Assembly (NCBI GenBank): GCA_032358255.1
Contig: JAULBX010022520.1
Location: 1-64,000, forward strand
DNA from: Heterotrichella gracilis
Lineage: Eukaryota > Sar > Xanthophyceae > Tribonematales > Xanthonemataceae
Length of the DNA: 64,000 nucleotides
Reading direction: 5' to 3'
Shown here: positions 22,592 through 35,700 of the stretch, piece by piece
Numbering within the stretch: the first letter of the stretch is position 1
How the letters are laid out: the number at the start of each line of letters is the position of its first letter
Notes under the pieces: generated by a model
Told to the model about the DNA's origin: nothing
The model's database searches: none
What the model saw: the letters and a program-made list of their open reading frames with translations, nothing else
Translations under genes and position numbers: made by a program

Positions 22592-23187
22592 ACCGCAGTC
22601 TACCGTTGTGGGCAACGAGTACAGCCCTGTTTGCTGAACAGGAGGTTCAAACCACGACAGTTTGAAGTCGACGACTACATACTATGTTGCACTCAAAAGC
22701 AAAGCCAAGGCTCATACCCAGACATTCACAACCGAAAACCCACGGAGAAAAGAGGTTTGAATTGCAAGATGGGACCGTCTAACCAGCTGTTGGTTTACAC
22801 AGCGCAGATCAATATGTGCATGCATAATCAGTTCAATGCATGCATATGATATGGGCCGCCAAAGAGCACTAGTAAAAAGTTTTGTGCACACACCACGTTG
22901 CAGCAACAACAGTAGTTGTGAAAGGCATATCAGGACAACGACAGTCTCTTATAGAGCCGTTACCAGTATTCAGGTATGCCTGACAGTACCTGAATACCCT
23001 TCACTCGAACTGAAATATATATGAGTTGCGCTGTGGGCACGCCCAGGATAAGAGGTATAAACGCGGCCCTTCTTTTTACTGCAGTGGATACACTGTGTGC
23101 ACGTCGCCATTTCGAGCGCTGTCTCTTGAACTTATAGCCTTTTAGGAATGGGGTGATTTTAAAACAGTCCAGGCATCCCGCACCACC
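22592..23187. promoter_or_regulatory. divergent promoter between RPC6 and the AAAP transporter
   Basis: About 600 bases between opposite start codons. GGTATAAACG near 23052, on the transporter side, resembles a TATA element. No other gene is seen. Confidence 0.4.
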
Positions 23188-26100
23188 ATGGCGAATGTGG
23201 GAGAGCTGTTGACACCACCAGAACACCAGGGGATCACTGTGCCGTTGCTGCAAGACAAGTGCGTCAACCAGCATCACTTTATGAGTCACTGTGTTCGTAG
23301 TTAGGTGCCGGCGTGACTTTGCGCCGATGCATGCAGACGCAGATGCTTGCAGCCACTCTCACTTGTCACTCTCACTGTCTCCTGCTTGCGGCTGCGCTAG
23401 ACTCAACTGCGCACAGATTATTTTTGTACCAGTACAGTTTAGCGTGCCTCTTGTCCAACCATTGTACCTCAATACTGCATGAAATGGCATTTGCAGCAGC
23501 ACTGTCATGTGCACCCAGCCATGCCGTCAACAACTTGTTTTCCGGTGCTGCTCAGTGACAAGATTTTCAGCTATGCTGAAGAGGAAAGACCCAGCACCTC
23601 TGACATCTTCCTTGAGGAGGAGACCACTTCACACTTTAGGCAGAGCTCAGTCTCAGCGTCAGTCTTCAACCTCGTGAATGTCATACTGGGAACTGGCACA
23701 CTGGCGCTGCCAAGAGCATTTGCACTGCTGGGACTGGTTTGTGGTGGGCTGTCTCTCGTTGGAGTTGCGCTGATTGCATACTTCTCGGTGTATGTGCTCA
23801 TCAGGTGTGCCCCTAAACCCTAAAACCTAGACCCTACACAGTGGTTTTATAGTTGCTCAATTTGCACGCACCCACTTTGCCTGGGCATTGACATGGCGGC
23901 TGTAAGTCATGCAGGTGTTCGGAGAAGCTGAACAAGCGAACGTACAATGACTTGTTGCAAACGCAGTACGGGCCCCGCACTGCGTGGTCCATGCGGGTGG
24001 TCCTTATCGTTGCCCTTCTCGGGTACATGGCCATCTACCTCATTGTGATCGCCGACATATTGATCGGTAAGGTGGCCTGCAAATGATTGCTGCATTAGTG
24101 ATAATTTTTTATTCATGTTTGACAATTTACACAGCGCTTGCATGATCACAATTTACACAGCACCCATATCCCTGGCATGCACAGGAAACGATGTGTTCCA
24201 AGGCGTGCTCCCCGAGTTCAGCCAGGAGCTGCCTGACTGGCTGTACGCGTGGGTAACCAACCGCACCTGTGTGCTCACGGTCATCACATGGCTCTTTGTG
24301 GCACCGGTGTGCGCACCCAAGTAAGTCAGGGGTACACTAAGTGCACTAACCTGGGTTGACATTATTGGTATACCCCTGAGTAAATCCACATGCATGCCGC
24401 AGTGTCATCACATGGTTCTTTGTGAGATCTGTGTGCGCACGCAAGTGAGTCCACATGCAGGCCCGCAGTGTCATGCTGCATGGTCAGTCAGCTCCCATGC
24501 TGTAGCGGGTGGTGGGGTGTGGTATCTATACCCTGCAGAAGGCCAAAAGGTCATACCCATGCAGATGGCCACACTCGTGCCATGTGCACCATGCGCCTAT
24601 ATGTATATTAGAGCAATATAAAACTTAGGATTGGGCAAATATGGTATACGCATCCTTTCCACAAGTGAGTCCACCATGCGGCAGTGTCATGCTTGCATAG
24701 CAATTCGTACCGTTATGCACAATGCCAGGCCCAGGCCATACGCATCATGGCATGATTGGCTAGCTGGCATGATTGACTTGCTGGCTTGACTAGCTGGCAT
24801 TCACGTCGTATTCCCACATTTAATATGCAATCGACGCACTGCGCCACTGTGCAGGACTTTGGGCAGGTTGGCCAACATCAGTGCCGCAAGCCTGTCATGC
24901 ACCGTCCTGTTTGTGGTGGTGACGGTGGTGCTGTGCATAGCAGCAGGGGTGCAAGGTGAGCCAGCAGCATCTACATGCTCATGTGGAATTGCCTGTTACC
25001 ACATTGGGACATTGTGGCACTATCACATCAGTAATTAACCATACGAGCTGGCATTTGGCATTATAGCCTTCCCTGTGATTGCAATTGCAATGATGCAATA
25101 GAGAGGATTCAGCATTGGCATTGCCTTGTGTGCACCGCACTGATCAGCTGGGTTGCTTTATCTGGTGGCACGTTTAGTAATGGCTCACTGCCCACTGACA
25201 CACTGCACTGCATGTGGTATCACAAATGCTGGGTTTTGGCATGGAAGCCTCTGCACTTTGCAACGGCACAATCAGGCGATATGCGTCAGCTGCATGCCGT
25301 TGCCATCTGCATGTAGCACTGACCAGCTGAGGACCGGGCCCATATGCAGGCGGATTGCCAACGCTACATTGGCTGCCAGACTTCCGACATCCCGGGACAT
25401 CCCTGGCAGCAGCCATCGTGCAGCTGATGGCTGTGCTGCCCATCATGCTGACCGCCTACATCTGCCAGTTTGCAATCCACCCCTTGATGCAAGACCTCAA
25501 GGGCTACAGCACCCGGAGAATGACGGGGGTGGTGAAGACCACCCTGCTGTTGTGTTCAGTGCTGTACCTCTCGTTTGGGGTGGGAGGATACGCGCTTTTT
25601 GGGGATGAGACGCAGGGAGACGCGCTGTCAAATTTCAATATGGCTGACCTTAGCCCCAGGTTTGGGCCAGGGGTTGCCAAGGTACGAGGGGGCGCAGGTG
25701 CATGGTGTGGGTGAGGGGGCAGGGTGGCGCACAGTGTGCATGGGTGACTGGGAATCGGGTTGGGCTAAGGCAATGTGGTCATAGATACATGCATGTCCTA
25801 GGTGGATGCATCCACAAATAAGTGCCATGTGCCAGGCATATCATCACATTTCATGCTATCACCTGCACACTGTCAGACATCATGGAATGCAGTACTCTGC
25901 TCATGGTCCGGGAAATTATGTATTTCAATCATTACAATTACTGCAATGATTAGCGTCCCACACAAAGGAACGGGGCAGGTTTACGCGCTTACAAGACATT
26001 TGGTGTCTGCGCACAGGCATGTGTGCTCCTGGTGAAGGTCAGCAACGCCCTCACCCTGCTCTTCTCAATACCACTGTGCAATTGGCCGCTGCGTGCTGAG

Positions 26101-26674
26101 GTGATCAGCATATGGCTGAGGGGCGGGGAGCAGCTGTCAGAGCCTGGGTACTATGCGCTCACACTGGGGCTGCTGAGCGTGGTGTACTTCATGGCTGTGT
26201 GCCTCACAAGCATGTGGAAGGTGGGTACGTGCTTAGTGAGTCGCAGATGTACATTGGATTTTGTTGCATGCTTGCAGGCTGCTTGTTGCCAGCGAGGTGA
26301 TGGACCAGCAGGATGCTCTTGGAACTTGTGCTGTACACATCCACATGTGGTATGGTGTACAGATGCGGGGTGCTGATTTTATCTTGGCACTGTTTGAGTA
26401 GTCAGCATGGAAAGGGTTTGACATGCCAGCTCACTAAGGAGCCATGCAGCTTGATCTATGTATAAACCCATTTTTCTACTGGCTGCAGTTGATGGGGATC
26501 ATGGGATCGACCATGGGGATCATGCTGGCCTTCGTCTACCCCGGCCTGGTTGCTATCAAGTTCCCTTCTGATACTCCGGGCGCCCTTCTTGGTGTGCACA
26601 TTGGCGGGTACCTACTATTGGCATTGGGTGCAGTTCTAGCAGTAGCAGGTATATACACAACCCTGTCACCTTGA
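23188..26674 (+). CDS. AAAP/SLC38-type amino acid transporter
   Basis: Eight exons close in phase: 23188-23258, 23556-23804, 23915-24066, 24185-24320, 24855-24955, 25350-25681, 26017-26220 and 26489-26674 (TGA), giving 476 residues. After a hydrophilic N-terminus of about 45 residues come the family's first helix motif (NLVNVILGTGTLALPRAF), then GLSLVGVALIAYFSVYVLI and about nine more membrane segments. Later marks are PIMLTAYICQFAIHPL and a Gly-rich SFGVGGYALFGDET. These are typical of the auxin/amino acid permease (AAAP) family, which moves neutral amino acids with protons or sodium. Members of the SLC38/AVT type sit in the plasma or vacuolar membrane; which one applies here cannot be told. 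Intron 4 carries decayed copies of the exon 4 donor. Confidence 0.9.
24280..24700 (+). repeat. copies of the transporter exon 4 donor in intron 4
   Basis: The real exon end (TCATCACATGGCTCTTTGTG ... GTGTGCGCACCCAA then GTAAGTC, 24281-24327) is repeated at 24403-24452 with GTGAGTC. A third, shorter copy (ACAAGTGAGTCCACCATGCG then GCAGTGTCATG) lies at about 24660-24695. They sit in intron 4 between exons at 24320 and 24855. Confidence 0.85.
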
Positions 26675-27505
26675 CATGATGATTGCTGACAGGCCTTGTC
26701 AAGCCTCGTGGGTTACAGTAAAACAGGGAATTGTCAGTTGCCATGATTGATTATCTCGGGTACCCCATTCTGACCGTTTTGACGTGGCAGGAGCTGGCCC
26801 ATTGGAAGTAGCTGTGTTGAGGTGCATGTGTGGCGCCAGTGTCTGTCTGTACTTGGGGCCCCCGGGGCAGATATGGCGTTGTGCAAGCTGGCCGTTTGTG
26901 ATATACTGTGACATATGCCATGCATCGTTGGATCTCTCATACAAGTGTTGCTTATGCTTTACATGCTTGCCCACCAATTTGTTTAATTGCTTCAAATATG
27001 CTTTGGACGTTTTTATCGTTAGTTTTGGGGGGGGGACGTTCGACAATGAAGTAGCACGCAATCAGACGCCTAGTAGAAAGAAGTGATTTGTTGATCGGTG
27101 TTACAACAATGCAGCAGCTTGCAGGCAAGCTCATCCTCGAGAGGCATCAATGAGAGCTATGCGTGTGCACCTGAAACAACATATGCCATCATGTTGAAAG
27201 CTGTATATGCGTATGCGCAATCATGAAGATTGACTTCATCAATTCAGCGCAGTAACCTGTGGACTGCCTCATGGCGCACACTTTGTCGGACACATGATGA
27301 CCCAAGCGCATCTTCTGATGCTTGCACCCACATCACTGCTATATTCTACGTTCTACTCTACATGGTACTACAAATGCAGTTCCCAACCCCAGCTACAACC
27401 CTGACATGATACACCCCCCCTTTCTCCCCCCACCCACGCAGCCCCATGCCATTGGCAAACATGCCCGCCCAGCGCAACCCTCAAGTAGGTTATAATGCCA
27501 CCCTT
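26675..27505. other. convergent 3' flanks of AAAP and LACS genes
   Basis: About 830 bases between two stop codons that face each other. A G9 run is at about 27027 and C-rich tracts at 27412-27437. No gene is seen. Confidence 0.5.
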
Positions 27506-30500
27506 TTAAGGCTTCTTTTTTGCCTCCAGCTTTGCGTACATTGTGGCGATCTGGTTCTGGAACGCCGCCTGCGCCTGTGGCCGCTTGAGCTTGAAGGTGG
27601 GTGTGAGCAGGCCATTCTCAACGGTGAACTGCTCAGGCGTCAGCACAATAGCTTGCACCTGCACACACGGAGCAGGTAGTTGCTGAATGCAGGCATTGAC
27701 CAATCCACCTGCTGGAGGCATGCTCGTTACAGCTGGGACAGCAGGTCTAAATCTGTATCATGGTTCAACAAGTACATCCACAACTCCTCATGCCATTCCC
27801 ATCTTCAAAACAACGCTGCGTCAGCGTACAGCCACCGCAAACCTGCTTCGCTCCAGCGCACCACACCACCACATCTCGTGGCAATTATCATCCACGATTC
27901 AATGCTTTATTATATTTCGCATTTTCGCATAAAATGAAAAAATCCATCTAATATTTACATGCTAAGCACGGTCTTCTTGAAAAAGTATTTTATGCGCATG
28001 CCATTACCTGCTCAAATCCGTGCAGCCCCCCCACGCGTCCCTCCTGCTGCATGCTGTCCAGCACCATGGCCACCACCGATGCGTCGTCGCACAGCTGACC
28101 CACGTCCTGAGTCAGGCCGCGCTCGGCAGCCCAGGGCAGCAGCACCTCTGGGTCTGGCACCACCACCGCTACAAGCTGAGGCTTGAGGCTGTCACCGTAC
28201 ACAAAGGCCTGCAGGGAATACATAATTATTTAAGCTAACAAGAAATTGAATTGAATTATAATATAGAAAATATTTTATCTATCTATTCGTTTTTAAAAAA
28301 CAAGTACAATAGCAAAGAGAAGGGGTCCACTGTATCTTTGTACCCATACACAGCAGGGCAATGACTTCAACCTACAGCTACAGTTGCAGTAAAAGGCATC
28401 CCGGCAGCCATCGGTGTAACGCCTTCGAGGCACACATTTGAGAGGCAAAATCCACACACTTGCCTGCAGGACCATTGGGCAGCGCACATACACATTCTCG
28501 ATCTTCTCCGGCGCGATGTACTCGCCCTGCGCCAGCTTGAAGATGTTCTTCTTGCGGTCGATGATCTTCAGGCAGCCGCTGGGCAGCCACATGCCCACAT
28601 CGCCTGCAGGGGGGGCGCTGCCGGGTCAGCATGGTGCATGGCGACATCAAGGGCATGCAGTGGGTTGCAGACATTCATGCTGGTCAAAGCAAGGGCATGC
28701 CCTGAAAGCTGTAGTACTGCCAGCAACTGTGGATTTACACTTGCCTACACAACGTTCAATATATCAACAGCTGCAGGTGCACATGTTTAAATCACAAATG
28801 CACATGCCAGGGAACATGAAGTGACAGCAGATGCGTATGCCATGCACTTATCTGAATGGATGCATGCCAGGGGCTGCTGACGGCAGCACCGTGCGCACCC
28901 CCACCTGTGTGCAGCCAGCCCTCCGCGTCCATCACCTCCCTGGTCTGCTCCTCCGCCTTGTGGTAGCCCTCAAACACGATGGGGCCCCGCACGCAGATCT
29001 CGCCGCGCGGGTTGGGCACGTCCGCGTTGGTGTAGTTCATCTCGGGGATGTCGGCCAGCTTGATCTCACATGACAGGATGGGTGCGCCCACGTGGCCCGC
29101 GGTGGTGTCCTCTGGTCTGGTGAGCGTGATGATGCAGGAGGTTTCGGTCATGCCATAGCCCTCGTACACCACCGCGCCGAAGCAGATGCGCATGAAGTCG
29201 TACACCTCCTCCGAGATGGGGGCCGAGCCGGTGGTCAGCACCTTCACCTCGCCTGCGGACGGATTGGGCCGCAGACATGCTTCACCAAATTGACACCAAA
29301 TTGAGGGTGTGTAGTCTGTACATTACACACATATCCTCCTCCCCAAAAGAAAGAGTTTTCCCTACAGATTTCCTTATTGTATGCATGGGGTTGGCACATG
29401 ACAGAAATGGTTTGGATTTTCAGAGCTGTGGCGATCCCCAGCATATGGCAACGAACACCCCTGTGCCATGGAAGCTGTACCAATTTCATGCAACAATTAA
29501 GTAAATACGGCAACCAAGGCCTTGCTATGCATTTGAAGCAGTAAAATGCGTACCGCCAAGCCTGGCCTTGATCTTCGAAAAGACCACCTTGTCCCAGAAT
29601 GCCCCCATGCGCCCCCCAGTCATGTCGCCCTTGTGCAGCGCCTCCAGCTTAGTGTGATAAGCCATTTGGAACAGCCTGCAATACCGCCATAGGTCGCTGA
29701 TTAGCTTAAACAACCACAGTTCCTTTTGTATTGCCCAGAACCAAAACACGATGACACTTTGATTGGAGGACTTCCTTAAAATCCTCGCAAAATATCCATC
29801 CTTTCAGACCCAGCCTCACAAACAATTGGCATGCAGTGTTGGCCCTGCATGTCCATTGTAGGGCGCACTCACTTCTTGCGGATGGGGTTGCTGCTGTTGA
29901 CCTGCGCCATGACCTTGTCATAGATCCGGTTCCACAGGCGGGGCACTGAGCAGAAGATGTGGGGCTTCAGCTCAAGGATGTCGTCCAACAGCTCCAACAC
30001 GTTGCCCCTGTAAGCAGGTATTTGAATTTAAATTTACTCCATTTTTACAAAACCTCAAAAATGCACCGTCAAGTACGGTATTGCCACATTGTATAAGCAA
30101 TGCTGGGTTGCAACTGTAATGAGATTGCAAGCAATCACCCTAATGCTATGGTTGTCACTGTTTGATTGTGACTCAAAACAGAGTATATTTGCTCAGCCCA
30201 ATGGCCCTTGCAAATCGGTGTCGAGGCATGAACAGTTGCCCACCTGTAGAATCCAATCGCGCAGCCTCGATGTATCAATGACACAGCGTTCATCCGCTCA
30301 TAGATATGGGCCAGTGGCAGGTACGATATGTGTCGGTCACCTGCGTCAGAAGGAAGTGGATGAAACAATTCTGCAGACATGCCTGCATGTGGTTGGTGAC
30401 AGGGAAAATGGGCATGCAAGTATGTGCAGCCAGAATTTTAAAATGAAATGAGAAACTTGATGGGCGTTATCTCCTGTGACCACCATGCAATATGTGCACT

Positions 30501-32221
30501 TGACCATGCACATGACCAAAACCTGCATGCTGTCACATACTACAAATGCCAACACAGACTACGCCAGAAGTCGCAGATGAACCTGGACGCATCTCATGCA
30601 TTGCCATGGTGCTAACAGGCAGCTTCACCTCCTGCTCCCAAACCCCACCTGGCTCCATGATCTCAAAGAAAGGTTCACTGCCACCAGCATTCGCGATCAG
30701 GCTGGCGTGCGTCAGCACAGCTCCCTTGGGCAGCCCTGTGGTGCCACTGGTGTAGCACAGAGTGGCGATGGACTGGTGCGTTGGGGGGTTATGGGGGCGC
30801 GGGTTGTTCCTCCCCAGCGCCCGCACCACCTCCAGCGTCACCACCTTGCAGTCCACTCCCGCGGGTGGGTCCGGCAGCCTTTGGTGTGGGTTCACTTTGT
30901 ATACCACCTGTGGGATTAAGGTGTAGGGTTCACTTTGTGCACCACCTGCGCGCTGGTAGGCTTGCCAACTATGCAAGGGCAGCCGCTACCCCGGGTGAAG
31001 TGCTTGTTATGCATGTCATCAGCCAGCTGTTCGCGGGTTGCGCGCCACGGATAAAAAGGCGAGGCGGTGCAACCCGCCCAGTGGTACTAGCCCTTGCAAG
31101 GCAGAGAGTACCAATATTCGTAGAGGAGCCAAACCCTTTGCATGAAGCACGTACCACGAGCTTGACCGTGGGGCAGTCTGGTAGGCACTTGAGCAGCGTG
31201 GGGAGCACGTCTGAGCTGCAGGCCACTGCCGCCAGCTCAGCATGGGAGCAGATGTACCGCACCGCCTCCGGACCGAGCGTGTCATACAACGGTACGCTGA
31301 CCATGGAGTAGGTGTGCAGTGCAGAGTCCACCAATACCCAGTCTGCAAGTAGCAGAGGGGTGTTTCAGATGATGGCTGAGCCAAACAGTACCTACACATT
31401 ATGCACGAATGGCTGAAACCCAAGAGGATTCAGACTCACCCCTGCAGTTGATGGAGTAGATTCCGACCGCGGCCCCTGCTGGCACGCCATAGTGTTGCAG
31501 GCCTGAACCAATTGCTGTCCTGGCTTCGCCCGCCTACAGGTGAAGGCAAGCAAGGGGCGTGAGACTAATCCACAATGGAGAAAGCTGAAGGCGCGGCCAG
31601 TGGCAGCTGTTGAGGGTCTTACCTCTGCGTATGTCATCCACCGGTAGGAGCCTGGCTTGCCCTTGTCATCAACAGCCCGCTCCCCAAGGAAGGGTCCCTG
31701 CAGCCAACAGAGTGACACACTTCACGGGAGAAAGACAACTGGCTCTCAGGTACAATCAAGCAGCGTTGCTATAGCCAAACGTGCTTCTTTGCTTGTAAAG
31801 AATTACCACCTTTTGTCAAAGGCAACAAGAGTTGCTGTGACTCACGTTTGGGTACGTCTTTATGCTGTGAGTCAGGTTGTCATAGAGGGTTCGTATGTGG
31901 TCGTCTGGCGCCCTGAAAGTGGTGACCAGCTTCTGTGGAGACAGCACCGACCTGCAACAATGCACGGTTCACTCAATTCAATACGTGAGTCAGCCGTTAT
32001 CTAGGCTCACCAAACCGTGACGCATCACACCTTCGGACACGAAAGCCGCTTTCTTCGGTGGACAGCCTTTCTGGCAAAGCTACGCTGTACTCGTGCACAA
32101 AGTCCACGTTGGCAGCAGCAAACGTATCATTGCAGCTGATACTGTCCCCAAAGGCCTCTTCCACCGCCTTGGCCCCATCCAACTGGCCACGCAACACCGA
32201 AAGCCTGCGCTGTTCCGCCAT
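27506..32221 (-). CDS. LACS: peroxisomal long-chain acyl-CoA synthetase (LACS6/7 type)
   Basis: It activates long-chain fatty acids with ATP and CoA for beta-oxidation. Thirteen exons close in phase: 32031-32221, 31846-31951, 31623-31697, 31440-31533, 31155-31342, 30649-30907, 30244-30340, 29873-30007, 29554-29675, 28905-29252, 28464-28603, 28008-28208 and 27506-27658 (TAA), giving 702 residues, the length of plant LACS7. The AMP-binding P-loop is [11 protein letters not shown]; other adenylate-forming marks are [32 protein letters not shown] and [18 protein letters not shown]. The N-terminus has RLSVLRGQL, which fits the peroxisomal PTS2 pattern (R-L-x5-Q-L) in the same place as in plant LACS7. 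The C-terminus ends in KKKP, without a PTS1. Intron 11 uses a GC donor. The exon 6 acceptor is duplicated. Confidence 0.95.
30879..30947 (-). repeat. duplicated LACS exon 6 acceptor
   Basis: On the minus strand CAG then GTGGTATACAAAGTGAACCC (the true exon 6 start, ending at 30907) is preceded 40 bases upstream by CAG then GTGGTGCACAAAGTGAACCC (about 30920-30947). Both are followed by a similar ACACC. Confidence 0.85.
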
Positions 32222-32719
32222 GTCTCCGGAACTGCTGCTTGCGAAACCGGCTCGCTGCCAGGGCAATCCCAAGCGGTACTATTGCTTCATCAACGTCTCA
32301 AACGCTTCAAGCAGTTGCGATGCCCTTGGCGAGGGCCCTTGTCCTTCCGTTTTGCAGCCTATCAATGCATCAAGCATTTCCTTTCGTACAGGCGTGCCTG
32401 CCAGCTCAGCATCCATGACACGCGTCAGGCTCTGGGCTCGTCAACCCGGCAGCCACACACAATTTGCATGCATTTCATAAGCATGCGTTTAACAGGGGCA
32501 GCGTCCAAGCTGCACCAACTTCAAGGCAGCCTCTATAAGATGTTTGGTGTACTGGGTCGGCCAGTGCGCAGCGTGTGAGACGCATGCTGAGTAGCAAATG
32601 CAAGTATTAACCCTGACTCCAGCCAGGACCAAGAAGAACCCAGTTCAATGTTCCCGTTGTAAGCTTGGCTACACCATCTAAACAGTTATTTGCTAGAAAT
32701 CTAGACGTTTGTGGTCACC
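32222..32719. promoter_or_regulatory. divergent promoter between LACS and HisRS
   Basis: About 500 bases separate opposite start codons. No clear TATA box is visible; frames in this stretch are shadows. Confidence 0.4.
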
Positions 32720-35700
32720 ATGTTGGCAAAGCAAGGCTTCATGCAGTGCAAAAGTGCGTTGGTACGCATGCCTGTGCAGCTGGCTGCAAGGGGTGGCTTG
32801 GCCAGGAGCAGCGGGAGGGTGTTCTGCTCAGCGGTTGTCGAGTCAAAGGTAAGCTCAGCAGGAACATGGTTCCATACCATTTGTGCTGTTATACGCTGGT
32901 TAGTGCCTGGCAAGCAGGGGACAGTAGTGCACCTCCCATATCAGCAAACACGGGACGCTCAAAGACGCTGTGTGCTGTACTGTGTTTGCCCAGGACCGAA
33001 AGGCAGGGACCAGCAAGATCAAGGAGTCAAAGGGAATGATAGACTGCAACCCTCAACGAGGTGCGAAGCCCCATGCCTTTTCCATGCCCACAGCACTGCG
33101 TTACACTGGGACCACCTGGGCAACCTATCCCACTGTAGCAACCAGACCTTCAGGTTGCACAAAGTCGACACGTGTCTGTGTCTGGGGGTGGAGGCCTGTA
33201 TAGGGACGCTGGTGCTGCTTGTCTGCGGCTGGCTGTTGTTTTGGCCGTGGTGCTGAACGCTTGTAACTTACACCCACCACCACCAGGCACCCGAGACTTC
33301 CCCCCTGAGGAGATGCGGCTGAGGAGTTGGCTGTTTGACGAGTTTGCTGCTGTCAGCCGACTGTGCGGATTCGAGCTGTGGGACTCTCCGGTGCTTGAGT
33401 CGGAGGAGCTGTACGTGCGCAAGGCAGGGGAGGAGATCACGGAGCAGCTCTACAACTTTGAGGTGGGTGCACACCTCGCCAGTACATTTGCAAAAAGACA
33501 CCCAATGTCACAATCACAGCCCACGACAAAATACAAGTGCCTACCATCAACCCAGCACAGCTACCTGTGTGCCGCTGGGTGGAACGTGCATAAGCCCCTG
33601 GTCGCGAACCCTAAAGTTAAACCCTAAACCCTACACTGCACACCCCTAATCCGCACCACCCACCCATGAGATCCTAACCTGCACAGGGTGAGCATGTGGC
33701 CAGAGCTGATCTACTTCCCTAAAACCCTAAACCCTAGACCACAAACCCATATGCACAAAACCCTAACCTTGAAACCCCCATTCATGCAGGACAAGGGCGG
33801 TCGGAGGGTGAGCCTGCGGCCTGAGCTGACCCCCTCCCTGGCGCGCATAGTGCTGCAAAAAGGCAAGGGCATGGTGCTGCCCGCAAAGTGGTTTGCCATC
33901 GGGCAGTGCTGGCGCTATGAGCGGGCGACCCGTGGGCGAAGGAGGGAGCACTACCAGTGGAACATGGACATCGTGGGGGTGGAGGGTGAGGACATGCACA
34001 TTTTGACGGTTTAGGGTTTTGGGGTGAGGTCTGTTGTGCATGACTCGTGGGTGTTGGGTAGACATGATGTCTTGTGGTCCATTTGTCAAGGGTCGAGGGA
34101 CAAATGCTTGGGCTCATGTCAAGCAGCATGAGCGGTTGGAGGGAGCAATGCCAGTGGACACGGACATCGGGAAAGTGAGGATATGCGGTGCAGGGTGTAG
34201 GATGCATTCTCCATCTTTCTGACACCCACCCCTTGCAGGCGTCGAGGCGGAGGCTGAGCTGTTGGCCGCCATGACCCTCCTGTTCTCTCGCCTGGGTCTG
34301 AGCTCCCAGCAGGTCGGCATCAAGGTTTCCTCTCGCAAGGTGCTGCAGGCGGTGCTGCAGCGGTTTGGGGTGGTGGAAGAGTCGTTTGGGGCGGTGTGCG
34401 TGGTGGTGGACAAGATGGAGAAGATCCCTCGGGAGCAGGTGGGGGTTGGACGGAGGGGGGTTTGGTAGGAGGCGGGGAGATCATTTGTGGGGCGAGGGGA
34501 GGGGGGGAGCAAGATTGAGAATATCCCTCGGGAGTAGGCATCGGGTAGGAGTGCGGATGGGAATTGGAGGGGTATGAGGCGGGGTTGTGCATGTGATGGA
34601 TGTGGAATGGGAGGGGGGTGGAGTTGCTGGGAGGGAACATAAAGGATTGGCCAGTAAAGTACGCAAACAGTAAACCACGTAATTATGATCTTGCACACAC
34701 CCTTGCAGGTGGCGTCGCAACTGGCTGCCCTGGGAGTGGAGGAATCAGCGATCGAGGGCATCCTGGGTGCCATCGCCATCCGCTCACTGGATGAGCTTGA
34801 GCAGCTGCTGGGGTCTGAGTGCGAGGCGGTGGCTGACCTGAAGAAGCTGTTTGGCCTGGCTGAGGGCTATGGCTTTGCCGACTGGCTGGTGTTTGATGCG
34901 TCGGTGGTGCGGGGGCTGGCGTACTACACAGGTGGGTAGGTGTGGTGGCGGTGGTGATGGTAGTGGTGGTGGTGGTGGTGGGCGGTGGTGGTATAGCTTT
35001 GGGATGTGTGCTGTGCCTGAGGGTTGGTAGGTGCGCACAGCATGGCATCTGGTGTTGGTCTGCGGAGGAGGGTCATGTGCTTGCATGTGATAGGTAAGTG
35101 AGGAGCCAAATATTCAGAAAGGGAATGTCATCATGGTTTATGCGGACAACGTCCCAGTCTGCAACTGAAAGTATGAGAGGTGGAAAATTTGATCACCGCA
35201 TTGACCCCAAAAAACTGCCAAAACTGGGCAGCCTAGGCTGTAAAGACACTGATCCCTTGAAGCTGTTTACACACTGACCCCTTGCTGCAGGCATTGTCTT
35301 CGAGGGCTTTGACCGCGCCGGCCAACTGCGCGCAATCTGCGGCGGCGGCAGGTACGACCGCCTGCTGGGCACATTCGGGGGGGAGAACCTACCCTGCGCA
35401 GGATTTGGGTTCGGAGATGCCGTCATTGTTGAGCTTCTGAAGGACAATGGGCTGCTTCCCGAGCCCAAGCACAGCGTGGATGATGTGATGATGGTGATGG
35501 ACCCCGCGCTGCGGCCGCAGGCGTGCGGGGTGGTGCAGCGGCTGAGGCAGGCGGGGCGACAGGTGGGGTGTGGGGAGTGGGGTGTGTGGAGTGGGGAGTG
35601 GGGTGTGTGGAGTGGGGGATGTGGGTCAGTTGTGGTGGGGTGAGGGCATGAGGTCACGGCATGTGCGGAGAGTCATTCTCATGACAGCATGTGTTTACTG

